From Psococerastis gibbosa (Eukaryota; Arthropoda; Insecta; Psocodea; Psocidae): DNA of 64,000 nt. Below the pieces are notes generated by a model. That model was not told the origin of the DNA and searched no databases. It was given only the letters and a program-made list of their open reading frames with translations. Below, piece by piece: positions 48,240 to 58,169 of the stretch (positions are counted from its first letter, which is position 1; each line of letters starts with the position of its first letter). The translations under genes and the position numbers were made by a program. The DNA is taken from the NCBI GenBank assembly GCA_963971405.1, contig OZ020488.1, positions 27,671,089-27,735,088 on the forward strand, in the 5' to 3' direction.

Positions 48240-49005
48240 GGCGTTGTCATTGTATTTTTTTGGTGTTCACCAATTTACTATACAGATGTTCAAAATCTGG
48301 CTTGTAACAAATATGGCGCTATTGTTGAAATCCGGTTTACCATGTTATGTGCGGTGGCTTTATCAAAGTGAACACTTCTATTTTTATTAATTTTCTAAAT
48401 GTACACTGTATAAAGTCTGCGCTGTAACATTATTAACTTGCATTAGGTTGAATCCCACTTTCATTTAATTTTGCAATAGTTCTTCACAAGCGTTCGTAAA
48501 CACTGGAAACATATCTGCAGGACTGAGTTGCCAGTTTACTATTTATAGCTAAAAGGGCAGAGGGCTTGCGCAACATTATTTAAATCTGTCTGTCTGACCC
48601 TATCGGGATCGGAAGCTAGCACAGTAAGGACGGGAGCCCCTACATTCAGCACTCGGTACTAATTTGCGTCGCTAAGATAAATTAGTGTACGTGCATTCTC
48701 ATTGGCAGTAACCTCATTATGTCATAACTTCGACAAAACAAACCAAAAAATATACTCATGTCTGGGTGTCTGTCTTCACACTTACCTCGAATGAAAGTGG
48801 CTGAAATTACTGACGGACCTAGTTAATAGTCTTGTTTACCTCATTAATTAAAACTTCCATTATTTTTCAATCAGATGAGAATGCATCCTCATGTTATTTT
48901 TATTATCTTATTTCGCGAATTCAACCAATTTACACATTTACTACAGTTACGGGTACGGTATAATATAACTTCTATCGCAACGACTTCTGAAAGAAGCATG
49001 CGCAG
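48240..49005. other. No recognisable gene or element
   Basis: AT-rich. GTTACGGGTACG at about 48953 also occurs at 33530, perhaps a shared retroposon end. Confidence 0.4.
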
Positions 49006-49009
49006 AAAA

Positions 49010-49620
49010 TTTAAAACAACAATGTTTTTCTCATTTTAAGGGATAGATTACAAACTATTTTGCAAAATTGTCGTATATTTTTGACGACACTAATTAATTT
49101 CTCGTTCCGCAGCCGCAAAGATATGAAACTGGTCAGAAGAAAACTTCATAAAAAAAAGCTTTGCAGGAAATTTTCATTTTCTCATAAATAATTAGATTAC
49201 TCGTGACTTCGTGGTATTTCATTTTAATAAACAAAAAATAACAAAAACTTAGAGTTTTAGAAAAACTTGTTATAACAACCCGAATTAGTAAAACCCAAGG
49301 TTTCCTCTCCCTAGTCACATTTGCATCTTCTCCTCGAGTAGAGCAAGTCTCAAATCGCAGATAAGGTGTAACTGTGCTAGTGGGTTTCCCTCTGTAGATG
49401 GCAGTTCTTGCCGAAAGCGCTCAGGGTTTTTACTAACACAAGTGGGTTTCTTAGACAAAGTTAATTTCTTAACGATTATTTGGGTTTTACTAATTCGGGT
49501 TGTTATAACAAGTTTTTCTAAAACTCTAAGTTTTTGTTATTTTTTGTTTATTCATTTTCTCATCTGAAATATTATTACTTCACCTTATTATACAACCCAT
49601 AATCAGTTATCATTAGTTTA
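49010..49620 (-). repeat. Ancient dispersed repeat, reverse copy, interrupted
   Basis: Same family as 29560-30170 in the opposite orientation: AATTAATTTCTCGTTCCGCA, AATTTTCATTTTCTCAT, GAAATATTATTACTTCA and TTTAATGCACTGGG. The foldback element at 49226-49552 is inserted in it. Confidence 0.55.
49226..49552. mobile_element. Foldback element, perfect 72-bp TIRs, 6-bp TSD
   Basis: Left arm 49226-49297 (AATAAACAAAAAATAACAAA...) and right arm 49481-49552 are exact reverse complements by inspection. CATTTT flanks both sides (49220-49225, 49553-49558). The 183-bp interior is non-coding. Perfect arms point to recent insertion. The superfamily is open: a 6-bp duplication is unusual among common MITEs. 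Confidence 0.85.
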
Positions 49621-49644
49621 ATGCACTGGGTTAATTGGTACCTG

Positions 49645-49807
49645 CAGCCTGATCGAGGCGATTATAATACCGGGGTTAAATAAATACCCTAGGATTAAAC
49701 AAACAAGTTTTGAATGGAACTTTCCATTACAAAATTATCTTGTTTACATTCATATTACCAGGGGATTAAATAAATACCGGTATTGTAATCGCCTCGATCA
49801 GGGTGCT
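49645..49807. mobile_element. Palindromic MITE, ends GCAGCCTGATCGAGGCG
   Basis: The left arm GCAGCCTGATCGAGGCGATT-ATAATACC is mirrored by GGTATTGTAATCGCCTCGATC at the right end. The arms carry GGGTTAAATAAATACC, mirrored again. Related end motifs occur at 15434-15798. TAC near both ends may be the target duplication. Confidence 0.65.
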
Positions 49808-49890
49808 GTACAAGAAATTTATTATTATAGGAAACACTCATGTTTATTTTATGCCGGGGTTTAAACACACTGAAAAATGATGTATTCATT

Positions 49891-49911
49891 CTCTCTCTCT
49901 CTCTCTCTTTC
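49891..49911. repeat. (CT)n microsatellite
   Basis: About nine CT units followed by TTTCTTTT. Confidence 0.85.
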
Positions 49912-50018
49912 TTTTACTCACAAATACATTACAATACAAATATTCACAAATACAATACATAGTACCAATGTTTACCATTACAAATCCAATTATGTACTGT
50001 ACAATGATATAAAACAAT

Positions 50019-50264
50019 ATGGGAGAGCGTGCACTGGATTGGGCTGAAGCACATGAACTAACTATCTGTAACACACAATTCACAAAGAGAACTGAACACC
50101 TGCTCACGTATAAAAGTGGACCGCACCAGTCACAGATAGACTATGTTCTCCTACGCCAAAGAGACAGGAACGCATGTGTCGACTGCAAGGTCATCCCTGG
50201 CATCTGCACCTTCTCTCAACACAGACTGCTTGTCTGCGATCTCCAAGTCAAAGGGGCCAGGTGA
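50019..50264 (+). pseudogene. APE-type endonuclease C-terminal part (RTE LINE)
   Basis: Last ~80 residues of the apurinic-like endonuclease that nicks target DNA for target-primed reverse transcription. The motifs SQIDYVLLRQRDR (catalytic Asp block) and FSQHRLLVCDL (catalytic His, in the SQH form common in RTE elements) are visible. The upstream two-thirds is missing through 5' truncation. The frame is the same as that of the downstream RT protein and is separated from it only by a TGA at 50262-50264, in a CCAGGTGAGGAG context that would be CGA (Arg) in an intact copy. Confidence 0.85.
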
Positions 50265-50345
50265 GGAGACAACAGAATTTCTGAACCCAGAATTAAATGG
50301 CACCAGCTATCTGAAGAGCAGAAAAGGATCGCTTTTAGGGATAAG

Positions 50346-52355
50346 TTGTCCAACAGTCTGACAGTAGTACAGGAAAATTGGGATAACCTATCCATTAATG
50401 ACATATGGAACTACATTGAGAAAGACATAATAGCGAAGGGGACAGAAATACTGGGAATGACTAAAGGGGGAAAGAACATTAAGAAGGAGACATGGTGGTG
50501 GAACGAAGACGTGCAAAATGCCCTCAAGGCGAAGAAAAAGGCATACAAGGACTGGCAGAAATCACGAACCAGTGTGGGCAAAGATATTTATAAGACTGAA
50601 AAGCGCAGAGCCAAGCGAGCCGTTGCGGCCGCAAGAGATGTTGCAACCGACGGGTGGTACAGAAATCTCAACACCAGAGAGGGAGAAGAACAAATCTTTA
50701 ATATTGCTAAAAGGCGACAAAAAGCGTCTCAAGACCTAGGTGCTGTACTATGCATAAAGAATGAACAGGGCCAAGTGCTCACCGATAACGCTGACATCAA
50801 GGCCAGATGGAGAGAATACTTCAGTGAAATAATGAACGTCGGCCATCCAAGAATCGCAGAGATACAAGCTAACCCTAACTGGGACGACGTGGAGGCATTC
50901 TCGGAAGATGAAGTCAACGGTGCCCTTAGGAACATGGCCGCGGGGAAAGCCACTGGACCTGATGGAGTGCCAATCGAAGCATTTAAGGCGCTGGACGACA
51001 GTGGTGTGACTACCATGACTAAACTGATAAATCGAATCTTGGAGGAAGCAACTATCCCAGACAGATGGAGGGAAAGTATCGTCACGCCCATTTACAAACG
51101 CAAAGGCGACGTCCAAAGCTGCGGTAACTACCGACCGATAAAACTCATGAGCCATGCAATGAAATGGACCGAGAGGGTAGTGGAACGTAGGCTGAGGGAC
51201 AAACTTGAACGTGTAATTTCCGAAAACCAGCTTGGGTTTATGAAGGGGCGAGGAACCACTGATGGTATACACATTGTGAGAACATTACAAGAAAAGTTTA
51301 GGGAAAAGAACCAGCCATTGCACCTGGGATTTGTTGACCTTGAAAAAGCATACGACCGAGTGCCAAGGAATCTTATCAGGGACTGTCTTAGGCAGATGAA
51401 CGTGGAAGAAAAGTACATCCAACTAGTAATGAATATGTACGAAAATTCGACAACCAGTGTGCGAACCGTGGTAGGACTCAGCGAACCGTTCAATGTTACT
51501 TATGGACTCCACCAAGGCTCAGCCTTAAGCCCGTTCCTCTTTATCGTCATCATGGACACTATTACCCGCCACACCCAGGGAATAGCCCCTGAGAGTATTC
51601 TATTTGCCGACGACATCCTCATCACCGCCAAAACACGAAATGACCTGCAACTGAAGCTGACAAACTGGGTCCAGGCAATAGAAAACCACGGTCTCAAAGT
51701 CAACCGTGACAAATCCAAGTACATGGAATGTTTCCAACAATCACCGGAAACCATTGTAGTTGACGGAGTTTACATTGAGAAAGTGGAGAAATTCAAATAC
51801 CTTGGAGCAACCCTAACACAAAGAGGGGGTTGTGAGGAGGATGTAAGGGGTAGGATAGCCTCCGGTTGGCGTGATATGACGGGAGTACTCAAGGATAAGA
51901 AAATGCCTAAAAAATTAAAAGGTCGCATCTACAAACAAGTCGTACGGCCGTGCATAATTTATGGATCGGAATGCTGGGCCCCACGCGTTAAAGAAGAGCA
52001 AATGCTACACACGGCAGAGATGAGAATGCTTAGATGGTCTCTTGGTCTAACCCTAGCGGACAGACGGAGGAATGACGATATCCGGGCAGATATGCAAACG
52101 GCGAGTATCGTTGACAAAATACGTGAGCGTCGGCTGGCTTGGTGGGGCCATGTTGAGAGACGAAACCCCGAAGAACTTATACAGAGAGTGCGGCGGGTTC
52201 AAGTGGAGGGCAGAAGAAATGTTGGTCGCCCAAAGATCACAGTAGAGTGGAAGATTCGAGCTGACATGGGAGCGTGTGGGATCTCAGCCGCAACAGCTCA
52301 AGATAGAAAAGCCTGGAAAATCGCCTGTCGTGTCGCTGACCCCAAACCGGGATAA
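50346..52355 (+). CDS. RTE-type LINE reverse transcriptase (669 aa open part)
   Basis: RNA-dependent DNA polymerase that copies the element's RNA at the nicked chromosomal site. Residues 1-230 form the linker after the endonuclease (basic, with WWWNEDVQNA). The RT domain spans about 240-510: IYKRKGD and NYRPI (motif 1 region), QLGFMKGRGTTDGI, FVDLEKAYDRVP with Asp331 (motif A), GLHQGSALSPFLF (motif B) and FADD at 420-423 (motif C). After it come KFKYLGATL and RRLAWWGHVERR, then the GRPK and AQDRKAWK tail motifs. The first Met is simply the first after the TGA at 50262; the frame is open from 50265. No frameshift interrupts it. Lacking most of its endonuclease and carrying the TGA, the copy is not autonomous, though the RT itself looks intact. 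Confidence 0.92.
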   Translation: MSNSLTVVQENWDNLSINDIWNYIEKDIIAKGTEILGMTKGGKNIKKETWWWNEDVQNALKAKKKAYKDWQKSRTSVGKDIYKTEKRRAKRAVAAARDVATDGWYRNLNTREGEEQIFNIAKRRQKASQDLGAVLCIKNEQGQVLTDNADIKARWREYFSEIMNVGHPRIAEIQANPNWDDVEAFSEDEVNGALRNMAAGKATGPDGVPIEAFKALDDSGVTTMTKLINRILEEATIPDRWRESIVTPIYKRKGDVQSCGNYRPIKLMSHAMKWTERVVERRLRDKLERVISENQLGFMKGRGTTDGIHIVRTLQEKFREKNQPLHLGFVDLEKAYDRVPRNLIRDCLRQMNVEEKYIQLVMNMYENSTTSVRTVVGLSEPFNVTYGLHQGSALSPFLFIVIMDTITRHTQGIAPESILFADDILITAKTRNDLQLKLTNWVQAIENHGLKVNRDKSKYMECFQQSPETIVVDGVYIEKVEKFKYLGATLTQRGGCEEDVRGRIASGWRDMTGVLKDKKMPKKLKGRIYKQVVRPCIIYGSECWAPRVKEEQMLHTAEMRMLRWSLGLTLADRRRNDDIRADMQTASIVDKIRERRLAWWGHVERRNPEELIQRVRRVQVEGRRNVGRPKITVEWKIRADMGACGISAATAQDRKAWKIACRVADPKPG

Positions 52356-52404
52356 AGCGAAGAAAAAGAAAAAAAAGAAAGAACAGTGATATAAAAAAAG
52401 ATTC

Positions 52405-52945
52405 ATTGGTAATAATAATAAATCTCCTTCAAATTACTGTACATATTGTACGTATATGGTACTACAATAAAGTTAGAATTTAATTTGATGGCGATGAGTA
52501 TGTTAATGCCACTCTTTAATACCTGATACAACTAGCCCGTGTTGGAAGCCCAACGAAAATAAAAGTGAGCTCTAAAAATCCCGCAAATTGACATAAATAT
52601 TGCCTGGGTGCGTATAAGGATTATTGACTGAAAATTGAATGTTCGAATATTTTCGAGTTTCCAATCCCCATACTTTTGTGATCACTCAGCGATTTTTGTT
52701 TTACAAAAAAAAATCTTCATAATCGCATATTCCCGTTCGCTTCATTTTTGCAGCCTGACTGATGTCTGCAAAATTATATGTCATCCTGTAACACATTAAA
52801 AGCTATCGTAAATGTCAGATTCAGATTTGTTATTTTTAGGTATACTACGTTTTATTAATTTAGGTGCTTTCCTTAACTAACTATATATACATATAGCTTA
52901 TTTTAGATTTACTTTGTAACAGTAGGTCTGTACATCTCGAGTTTA
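52405..52945. other. No recognisable feature
   Basis: AT-rich, short ORFs only. Confidence 0.5.
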
Positions 52946-52950
52946 TTGTA

Positions 52951-53149
52951 TAGTCCACGCAAAATGAGAAAAGTATGGACATGGAATGTTTTGATCCTGT
53001 GCAACACTAAATATATTCTTTGCACAATTTTTGTTATGCCTTGCATCCAATGCAACAAGGTAACACAAAATGGTGCAAGGACTATTTTTACAGTGTTGCA
53101 CAGGATCAAGACATTCCATGTCCATACTTTTCTTATTTTGCGTGGACTA
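52951..53149. mobile_element. Tc1/mariner-like MITE with TA duplication
   Basis: Palindromic 199-bp element: TAGTCCACGCAAAATGAGAA at the left, its complement at the right, arms about 95 bp, small loop near 53045. Flanked by TA at 52949-52950 and 53150-53151. Non-coding; overlapping ORFs on both strands are by-products of the palindrome. Confidence 0.85.
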
Positions 53150-53154
53150 TACTA

Positions 53155-53755
53155 TCTCAATTCCATTTTATTCTAAATTTTCAGTGGGGAAAAGATTCCT
53201 TAGCCTTTATTATCAGGGGGTTTCAACAGTTTCACTCTAAAGCATTGTTTCCGAATATTCTAAATTTTAAAAAAATTATCCATGGTACATTTGCGTAATT
53301 GAAACAGTGGAGGCTGATACAAAACTAGTTTATAAACCTCTGGTGTATCTTTCTCAACTCTAGAAGATGAGAAACTCTCTCAAAGTTTTTGAATAACTGC
53401 TGATGAAGCATGTAGGGTGGCTTGGTGAAAGGCATTAAGCGGGGCGGTCGTCTTGTTGTTTGCAGTTTGAAAGTTTTCGCTGACATCGCTTTATAGGATT
53501 AGCCCACCATGATTTTAATATGACAAATCGGGTTCTGGAAAATACGGTATTAAATCTTTGCGGCTGCACCACGTGGACTCGATTAATTTGGGCAATAATA
53601 TGTGGATATTTCTGCCTTAAATGTTCCATTTTGCTGTGGGTCCGCAGAGGGATTAGTGAAGCACTTGCTTAACTTGCTTTTTGAAACATGTTTATTAATG
53701 CCTACGATATGATATCATACTGTATTGTCTGTATCTTCATTATGATTGCTTTCCT
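53155..53755. other. No recognisable gene
   Basis: AT-rich. A 64-codon minus-strand frame at 53435-53629 is somewhat protein-like (HLRQKYPHII) but not assignable. Confidence 0.4.
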
Positions 53756-53760
53756 ATTTA

Positions 53761-54025
53761 GGCGGCCATTCCACCGGCGAATTTACTTGGAAAATTGACT
53801 ATGCCATTGCCGTTTGTTTTGTTTTAAGGAGACTATTATGTAGATACTTAACTTATGTATTATAAATTAAGTTATAATATGGTAGAGACTTATTAATGAT
53901 GTTTGCTACCATATCATAACTTAATTTATAATAGATATGTATCTACATAATAGTCTCCTTAAAACAAAACAAACGTCAATGACAAAGTCAATTTTTCAAG
54001 TAAATTCGCCGGTGGAATGGCCGCC
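53761..54025. mobile_element. Harbinger-like MITE with TTA duplication
   Basis: 265-bp palindrome with ~120-bp arms, ends GGCGGCCATTCCACCGGCG and its complement. Flanked by TTA at 53758-53760 and 54026-54028. The terminal GGCGG...TTCCACCG matches the ends of the three-copy family at 33.7, 45.1 and 57.8 kb, so the two probably share a transposase. A 3-bp TTA duplication is the PIF/Harbinger hallmark. Confidence 0.85.
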
Positions 54026-54029
54026 TTAT

Positions 54030-54130
54030 CCGTAGTATAAGGAAAGCTTTGTGATGGTCGAAATTTCAGTGGATGATGGATTTTGATGAAATTCGGCATG
54101 TAGGTTAACAAAAATAACTCAAAAACCCAA
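54030..54130 (-). repeat. Dispersed repeat fragment, reverse copy
   Basis: TAGTATAAGGAAAGCTTTGTG, GGTCGAAATT and GAAATTCGGCATGTAGGTT on the plus strand are the complement of the 11545-11815 family; the CAGA microsatellite is absent. Confidence 0.65.
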
Positions 54131-54134
54131 AAAA

Positions 54135-55335
54135 TAGCGAAAAAATTAGTTGTCAAATGGCTCTAGCATTTTTTTTTAAATCTCATAAAATGTAGCTGTT
54201 ATTGATGTGAACAAAACCCACTAGGTCGCTTCCCTTAGTTCAGGGTACAAACAATGCTCAATTTTCTTGGAAAATTACTAATAAATAATTTTTCTGATGA
54301 CCTATCGATGCTTTCTAGCTTGAGGTATGTTTTAGCTGTTGTATAAAATGACAAAACCGAACAGGTTATTTTTCAAGGAAGGTTTTGTTTAGGAAGGAAT
54401 ATTGTTTTTTGTTGAAATATGGATTATAATCCGTGCCCCAATGCTTTGCATACTATGATATATTGGCATTATTATTGTATATTAAAATATTATGTTCACC
54501 TGTCCATTATAAACTGTACAATTGCCCCATCTATCAATCAATCCATTGCTTTACGTTGAGAAAATTGAGGAAGCCGAAATTTAATCCATTTACCATAGAA
54601 CTACAGTACTCGTAATGTGTATTCAGGTACCTATACTAATTTATAAATATTAAAGCATGAACGGGTTCACTCCCTTCTTTTCTTTTAATTACAAATTATT
54701 AGAAAATGGATGCATTACCGAAAATAAGCTCATTTTCTTTAAAATTATACCACTTCTTTATTGACAGCGTCCGTAGGACCGTGTCCTAATTTAATACCTA
54801 TCTCTTTCTTAAGGATGCCTGCATACTTGTAAACACCAACTGTAACTTCTTTAAGGCTATGTAATGAACGGATGAAGTGAAATTTTCAGTGTAGGGAAAT
54901 TCTTTATTATGAAATTCCACTCGACTAACATTCCTGTGACCCCAAATTTCTGGACCTGTCAGTTTGAACTACTGCAGAGTGTTACAACAAAATCTATACA
55001 CAATTTATCTTCTCCCATTCTCATTACATGTTCGTCCCTCTCTCTCTTCTCCCCCCCCCCCCCCCGCTCCCCGCTCCCCGCTGGCTGAGCTGCAATTTAA
55101 ACAATTAACATTACATATAGTGCTGAAGCTGTCATTTTCTGCCAACGATGTTGTTCCGTCTGGCCCTTTGGAATTTGGTTCCTTAAGAGTTTTACTAGCA
55201 GCGTTTTTGGTACAATTCCGTGGAATGAAGACAGTGTACTAACCAGTTTTCATTTATTCGTTGGTCGTTGGTTTTGTGAGCGCTCTGTGCACTCTGACGT
55301 CTTAATTAAAATATAAATATCAATGTTACCATTAC
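54135..55335. other. No recognisable gene; C16-like run near 55050
   Basis: AT-rich. A C run with CGCTCCCC repeats at about 55049-55080 is low complexity. Confidence 0.45.
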
Positions 55336-55339
55336 CTAG

Positions 55340-55504
55340 TGACTATGTCCACATTTTTTCACCTTTCACGTTCATTTCAACGTGCGGGTTACCAGTGAGC
55401 GATCAGAATCTGAGGAGGTCGGTATCCATTCGTGTCGCTCGTTGGTTGCCCGCACGATCAAACAAGGGTTGAACGTGATAGTTATGCAAGTGTAAACATA
55501 GTCA
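55340..55504. mobile_element. Foldback MITE, ends TGACTATGT
   Basis: TGACTATGTCCACA at the left and TGTAAACATAGTCA at the right; the arms (~60 bp) share TCACGTTCA, CGTGCGGG-AACCA and GAGCGA as inverted copies with indels. No matching flanks seen. Confidence 0.65.
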
Positions 55505-55910
55505 ATGAGAATTTTCGCAGTCCCTTAAAGCAGTCGTGCTGTAAGCAAGGACTCACAACTTCGTGACCCCCTCGCCCCCTCCCAATTCAATTTTATTTTC
55601 TGCTGTCATTTGCACTATTAGTCGGGATAAATGACTTCACTTTGGAAAATAAATAAATATTCAAATCCTTTTTGGCGCTTTAAATCCTCAGCCTGTAAGC
55701 AACGATATTGCTGGTATTGAAACGGGGGTGAGAATTCCATTAAAGCTAGAATCCGTGCAATTTTCAGTAACAAGGCAAGTTTTGCAAGTTTGAGAACTTA
55801 AAATACTAATATTGTATTTTAATGATCATAATTATCTCAGCCTATATATATATATTTTTTTTTCATTATTGCTCATTTGCTGGAGTTGCGGTACAGAACT
55901 ATGTTCTTGC

Positions 55911-55946
<36 letters not shown>

Positions 55947-56530
55947 CACAACTGTTTATATAAATAAAAATTTAATAGTTATCTAGTATATATAGGTACA
56001 TATTATTTATAGCACATTCAGAAGCAATTTTAGTATATTTACTTGATCTTTTTACTAGCAGTTCAAGTTTATTTTCAATAGGTTAATACCGATCCTCGCT
56101 CCACCAAGCGGTGCGAATGAATTCCACTGGCGGAGCGGGAGGGCAGAGGCAAGACGAAGCTGCGGCGTAGTAGGGACCTTCTGTGTTGTACACTGATCCC
56201 AAAGAATTATCTAGAACGGTAGATGTAAATAAGTAAGAATCCATATTTTAGTAGTTGAGACCTGTCACATCTTACTTTCGTCTTCTTTAACAATGGTTGA
56301 CTTTGTTTATCGGTCAGCTATACAGTCAATGCTTTCCACAATATCTAGTTGTTGAACTGAATTGAAAACGACTTTATTGAATAAAAACAAAACAAACGGC
56401 GAACAATAAGACTATAAAGTCTTCTTTTCATGCTAACAAACATATTGTATTAATATATAGATGCTTAAAATTAAAATTAAATTGTTTACTCAACTGGTAA
56501 GTTGATAGGTTACTTTGTGATATTTCGACA
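55505..56530. other. No gene; T31 run at ~55911-55942
   Basis: AT-rich. A run of about 31 T could be the poly(A) tail of a minus-strand retrocopy, but the adjoining sequence is not recognised. A GC-richer patch lies at 56085-56200. Confidence 0.45.
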
Positions 56531-56533
56531 GAA

Positions 56534-56635
56534 TGTACGATAAGTTAGAAATAAAGCAATTATTACTTGGCTGAGTTATAGCGGTGACATTGAATCATCC
56601 AAGTAATAATTATTTTATTTTTAACTTATTGTACA
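56534..56635. repeat. 102-nt hairpin with ~37-bp arms
   Basis: TGTACGATAAGTTAGAAATA... pairs with ...TATTTTTAACTTATTGTACA. Several differences between the arms are G/A changes that would pair as G-U in RNA. Likely a small MITE; a structured RNA is the alternative. Confidence 0.6.
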
Positions 56636-56929
56636 GTAAGATATTACGGGCTTAACTAAGCTAGAGTAGCTGTTAAAGGGATTTGTTACTATCGTATTTC
56701 AAACGTTGTCAATGGAGCGTGAGGTATGAGGTCAGACAGGGATCTGACGAGCTACATATCTGTTAATGGCTGCTGTTTAACCGAACTACCGAATAGATAA
56801 TAATTAGTTTGACCCAATTTCCCCTGTGGTGCTGAGTCTAATCGCAACATTGTGGGGGCCTGCTGCAGCCTGGCAGAAGACGATAACTGCACTATGCCTT
56901 CTGCAGCGTGATATTCTGTTATGGAACAG

Positions 56930-57130
56930 ATTTAAAAATATTTTGTTGACATTTTTTTCACTTTACCGAGGTTTACAAAAGTAAAAATATTTCAGACGCG
57001 AAAATTTCAATTCCTTTCGAAAGCATGCATTTTTTATGAATTTTTTTAATCTCATCACTTTTTGGCTGTCGAACGAGAAATTATTTTTTTCAGCAAAAAT
57101 CCATGCCAACTTCTTTTTTCAAAAATATTT
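56930..57130 (+). repeat. Ancient dispersed repeat copy
   Basis: Contains TACAAAAGTAAAAATATTTC, GCGAAAATTTCAA, GCATGCATTTTTTATGAA and CGAGAAATTA, in the order seen at 29560-30170. Diverged. Confidence 0.45.
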
Positions 57131-57619
57131 TGAAGTTTCTCCTTGAAGGGCGTCCTCGTATACGTACTGCGCACGGTATAGTCGGCTCAGACCTTTTTGT
57201 GAAATTCTCATATTACACAATAAAATGCACCTTACCATATAGTAAATAAATAAGGCGAAACTGTAAACATATTTATCAACAGTAAAACATAAGAAGGAAG
57301 GCAACGCGTACATACGGCTAGTGTTTTCACGTTTTGGTTCGACATTTTACAAAATTCTAAGTTTTAGTTTACATCCTTCATCAGCCGCATGAATGTAGGG
57401 CCTACCTACTTTGTTTACTTAACTGCAAAGGTGAGTCCGGTGAATTAGCCACCACTTAACACATGGAGGATAAAAAATAACAACCAATTTAACATATATA
57501 CTGGTGGTTTTGCAAGTTTGGGATCGAACCGAACCGAAAAAATCAGCAGGCCGGATCCGGATCGTTCGGTCCCAGCTCTTGGTCCCGGACCGGTCAACAC
57601 TTTGTTTTTGCGGCAGTTT

Positions 57620-57736
57620 GAGGATATAGAAAAAACTGGACTTGGTGCGATTCTAACCCACGATCTACGCCTATCTGGGGCGTCGTCTTAACCACTGGAC
57701 CACAAGCCCGACAAGTGCAGTCTTCTCTAAATCCTC
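57620..57736 (-). repeat. tRNA-like cloverleaf inside an extended 18-bp stem
   Basis: The minus strand folds as a tRNA from 57709 to 57638. Acceptor GGGCTTG/CAAGTCC; D arm GTC/GAC with AGTGGTTAA; anticodon stem ACGCC/GGCGT with loop CCAGATA; T arm GTGGG...CGCAC with one mismatch. Outside the acceptor, 57620-57637 and 57719-57736 pair at 15 of 18 positions, lengthening the stem. Position 33 is C rather than T and the B box (GGTTAGAATCG) is degenerate, so this is a SINE head or pseudo-tRNA, not a working gene. The fragment at 23.55 kb is a relative. Confidence 0.7.
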
Positions 57737-57780
57737 TGCTTATGCTCTTATTGACAAGATTCGTATTGCTAGACAGGTTA

Positions 57781-58165
57781 GGCGGGGATTCCACCGACCT
57801 GCAAATGCAAAATACAAATACGGTGACGTGGTAACAGACATTCAAGACTTAGGCGGGGCTTCCACCAACCTCGCATTGCAGAATACAAATGACATTGATG
57901 GAAATTTTTGTTTTACTCTATTCCATAGTTAAAATTCATTGAGTAAAATCACAAACAAACAAACTAAAATTAAAAAATGGCGTCATGGGATATGTTAAGT
58001 ACAAACATTTTAATAGATTTCTATAAAAAGAAAAATTCTAATTTCCGTCAGTATCATTTGCATTCTGCAACGCGAGATCGGTGGAAACCCCGCCTAAGTC
58101 TTGAATGTCTGCTACCACGTCACCGTATTTGTATTTTGCACTTGCAGGTCGGTGGAATCCCCGCC
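57781..58165. mobile_element. Harbinger-like MITE, GGCGGGGTTTCCACCG family (copy 3)
   Basis: Best-bounded copy: GGCGGGGATTCCACCG at the left, CGGTGGAATCCCCGCC at the right, with TTA on both sides (57778-57780 and 58166-58168). Arms about 125 bp, each with an internal second TTAGGCGGGG motif. An 85-codon plus-strand frame across it is a by-product. Confidence 0.88.
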
Positions 58166-58169
58166 TTAG

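Larger units (their letters stand above)
50018..52382 (+). mobile_element. 5'-truncated RTE-clade LINE with probable TSD
   Basis: A non-LTR retrotransposon copy that starts inside its endonuclease domain. It contains one long EN-RT frame and ends with an extremely short 3' UTR and a GAAGAAAAAGAAAAAAAAG-type tail. ACAATGATATAAAACAA (50001-50017) before it and ACAGTGATATAAAAAAA (52383-52399) after it match at 15 of 17 positions, a probable target-site duplication. A short 3' UTR with a simple-repeat tail and a fused EN-RT ORF are typical of the RTE clade. Confidence 0.9.

Noticed and set aside
50748-51493. Minus-strand ORFs of 120-174 codons inside the RTE element
   Set aside because: They are the antisense shadow of the reverse transcriptase and have no protein-like motifs.
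57594-57845. 83-codon minus-strand ORF with GPVVKTTPQ-like peptide
   Set aside because: It translates the tRNA-like repeat and part of MITE copy 3.
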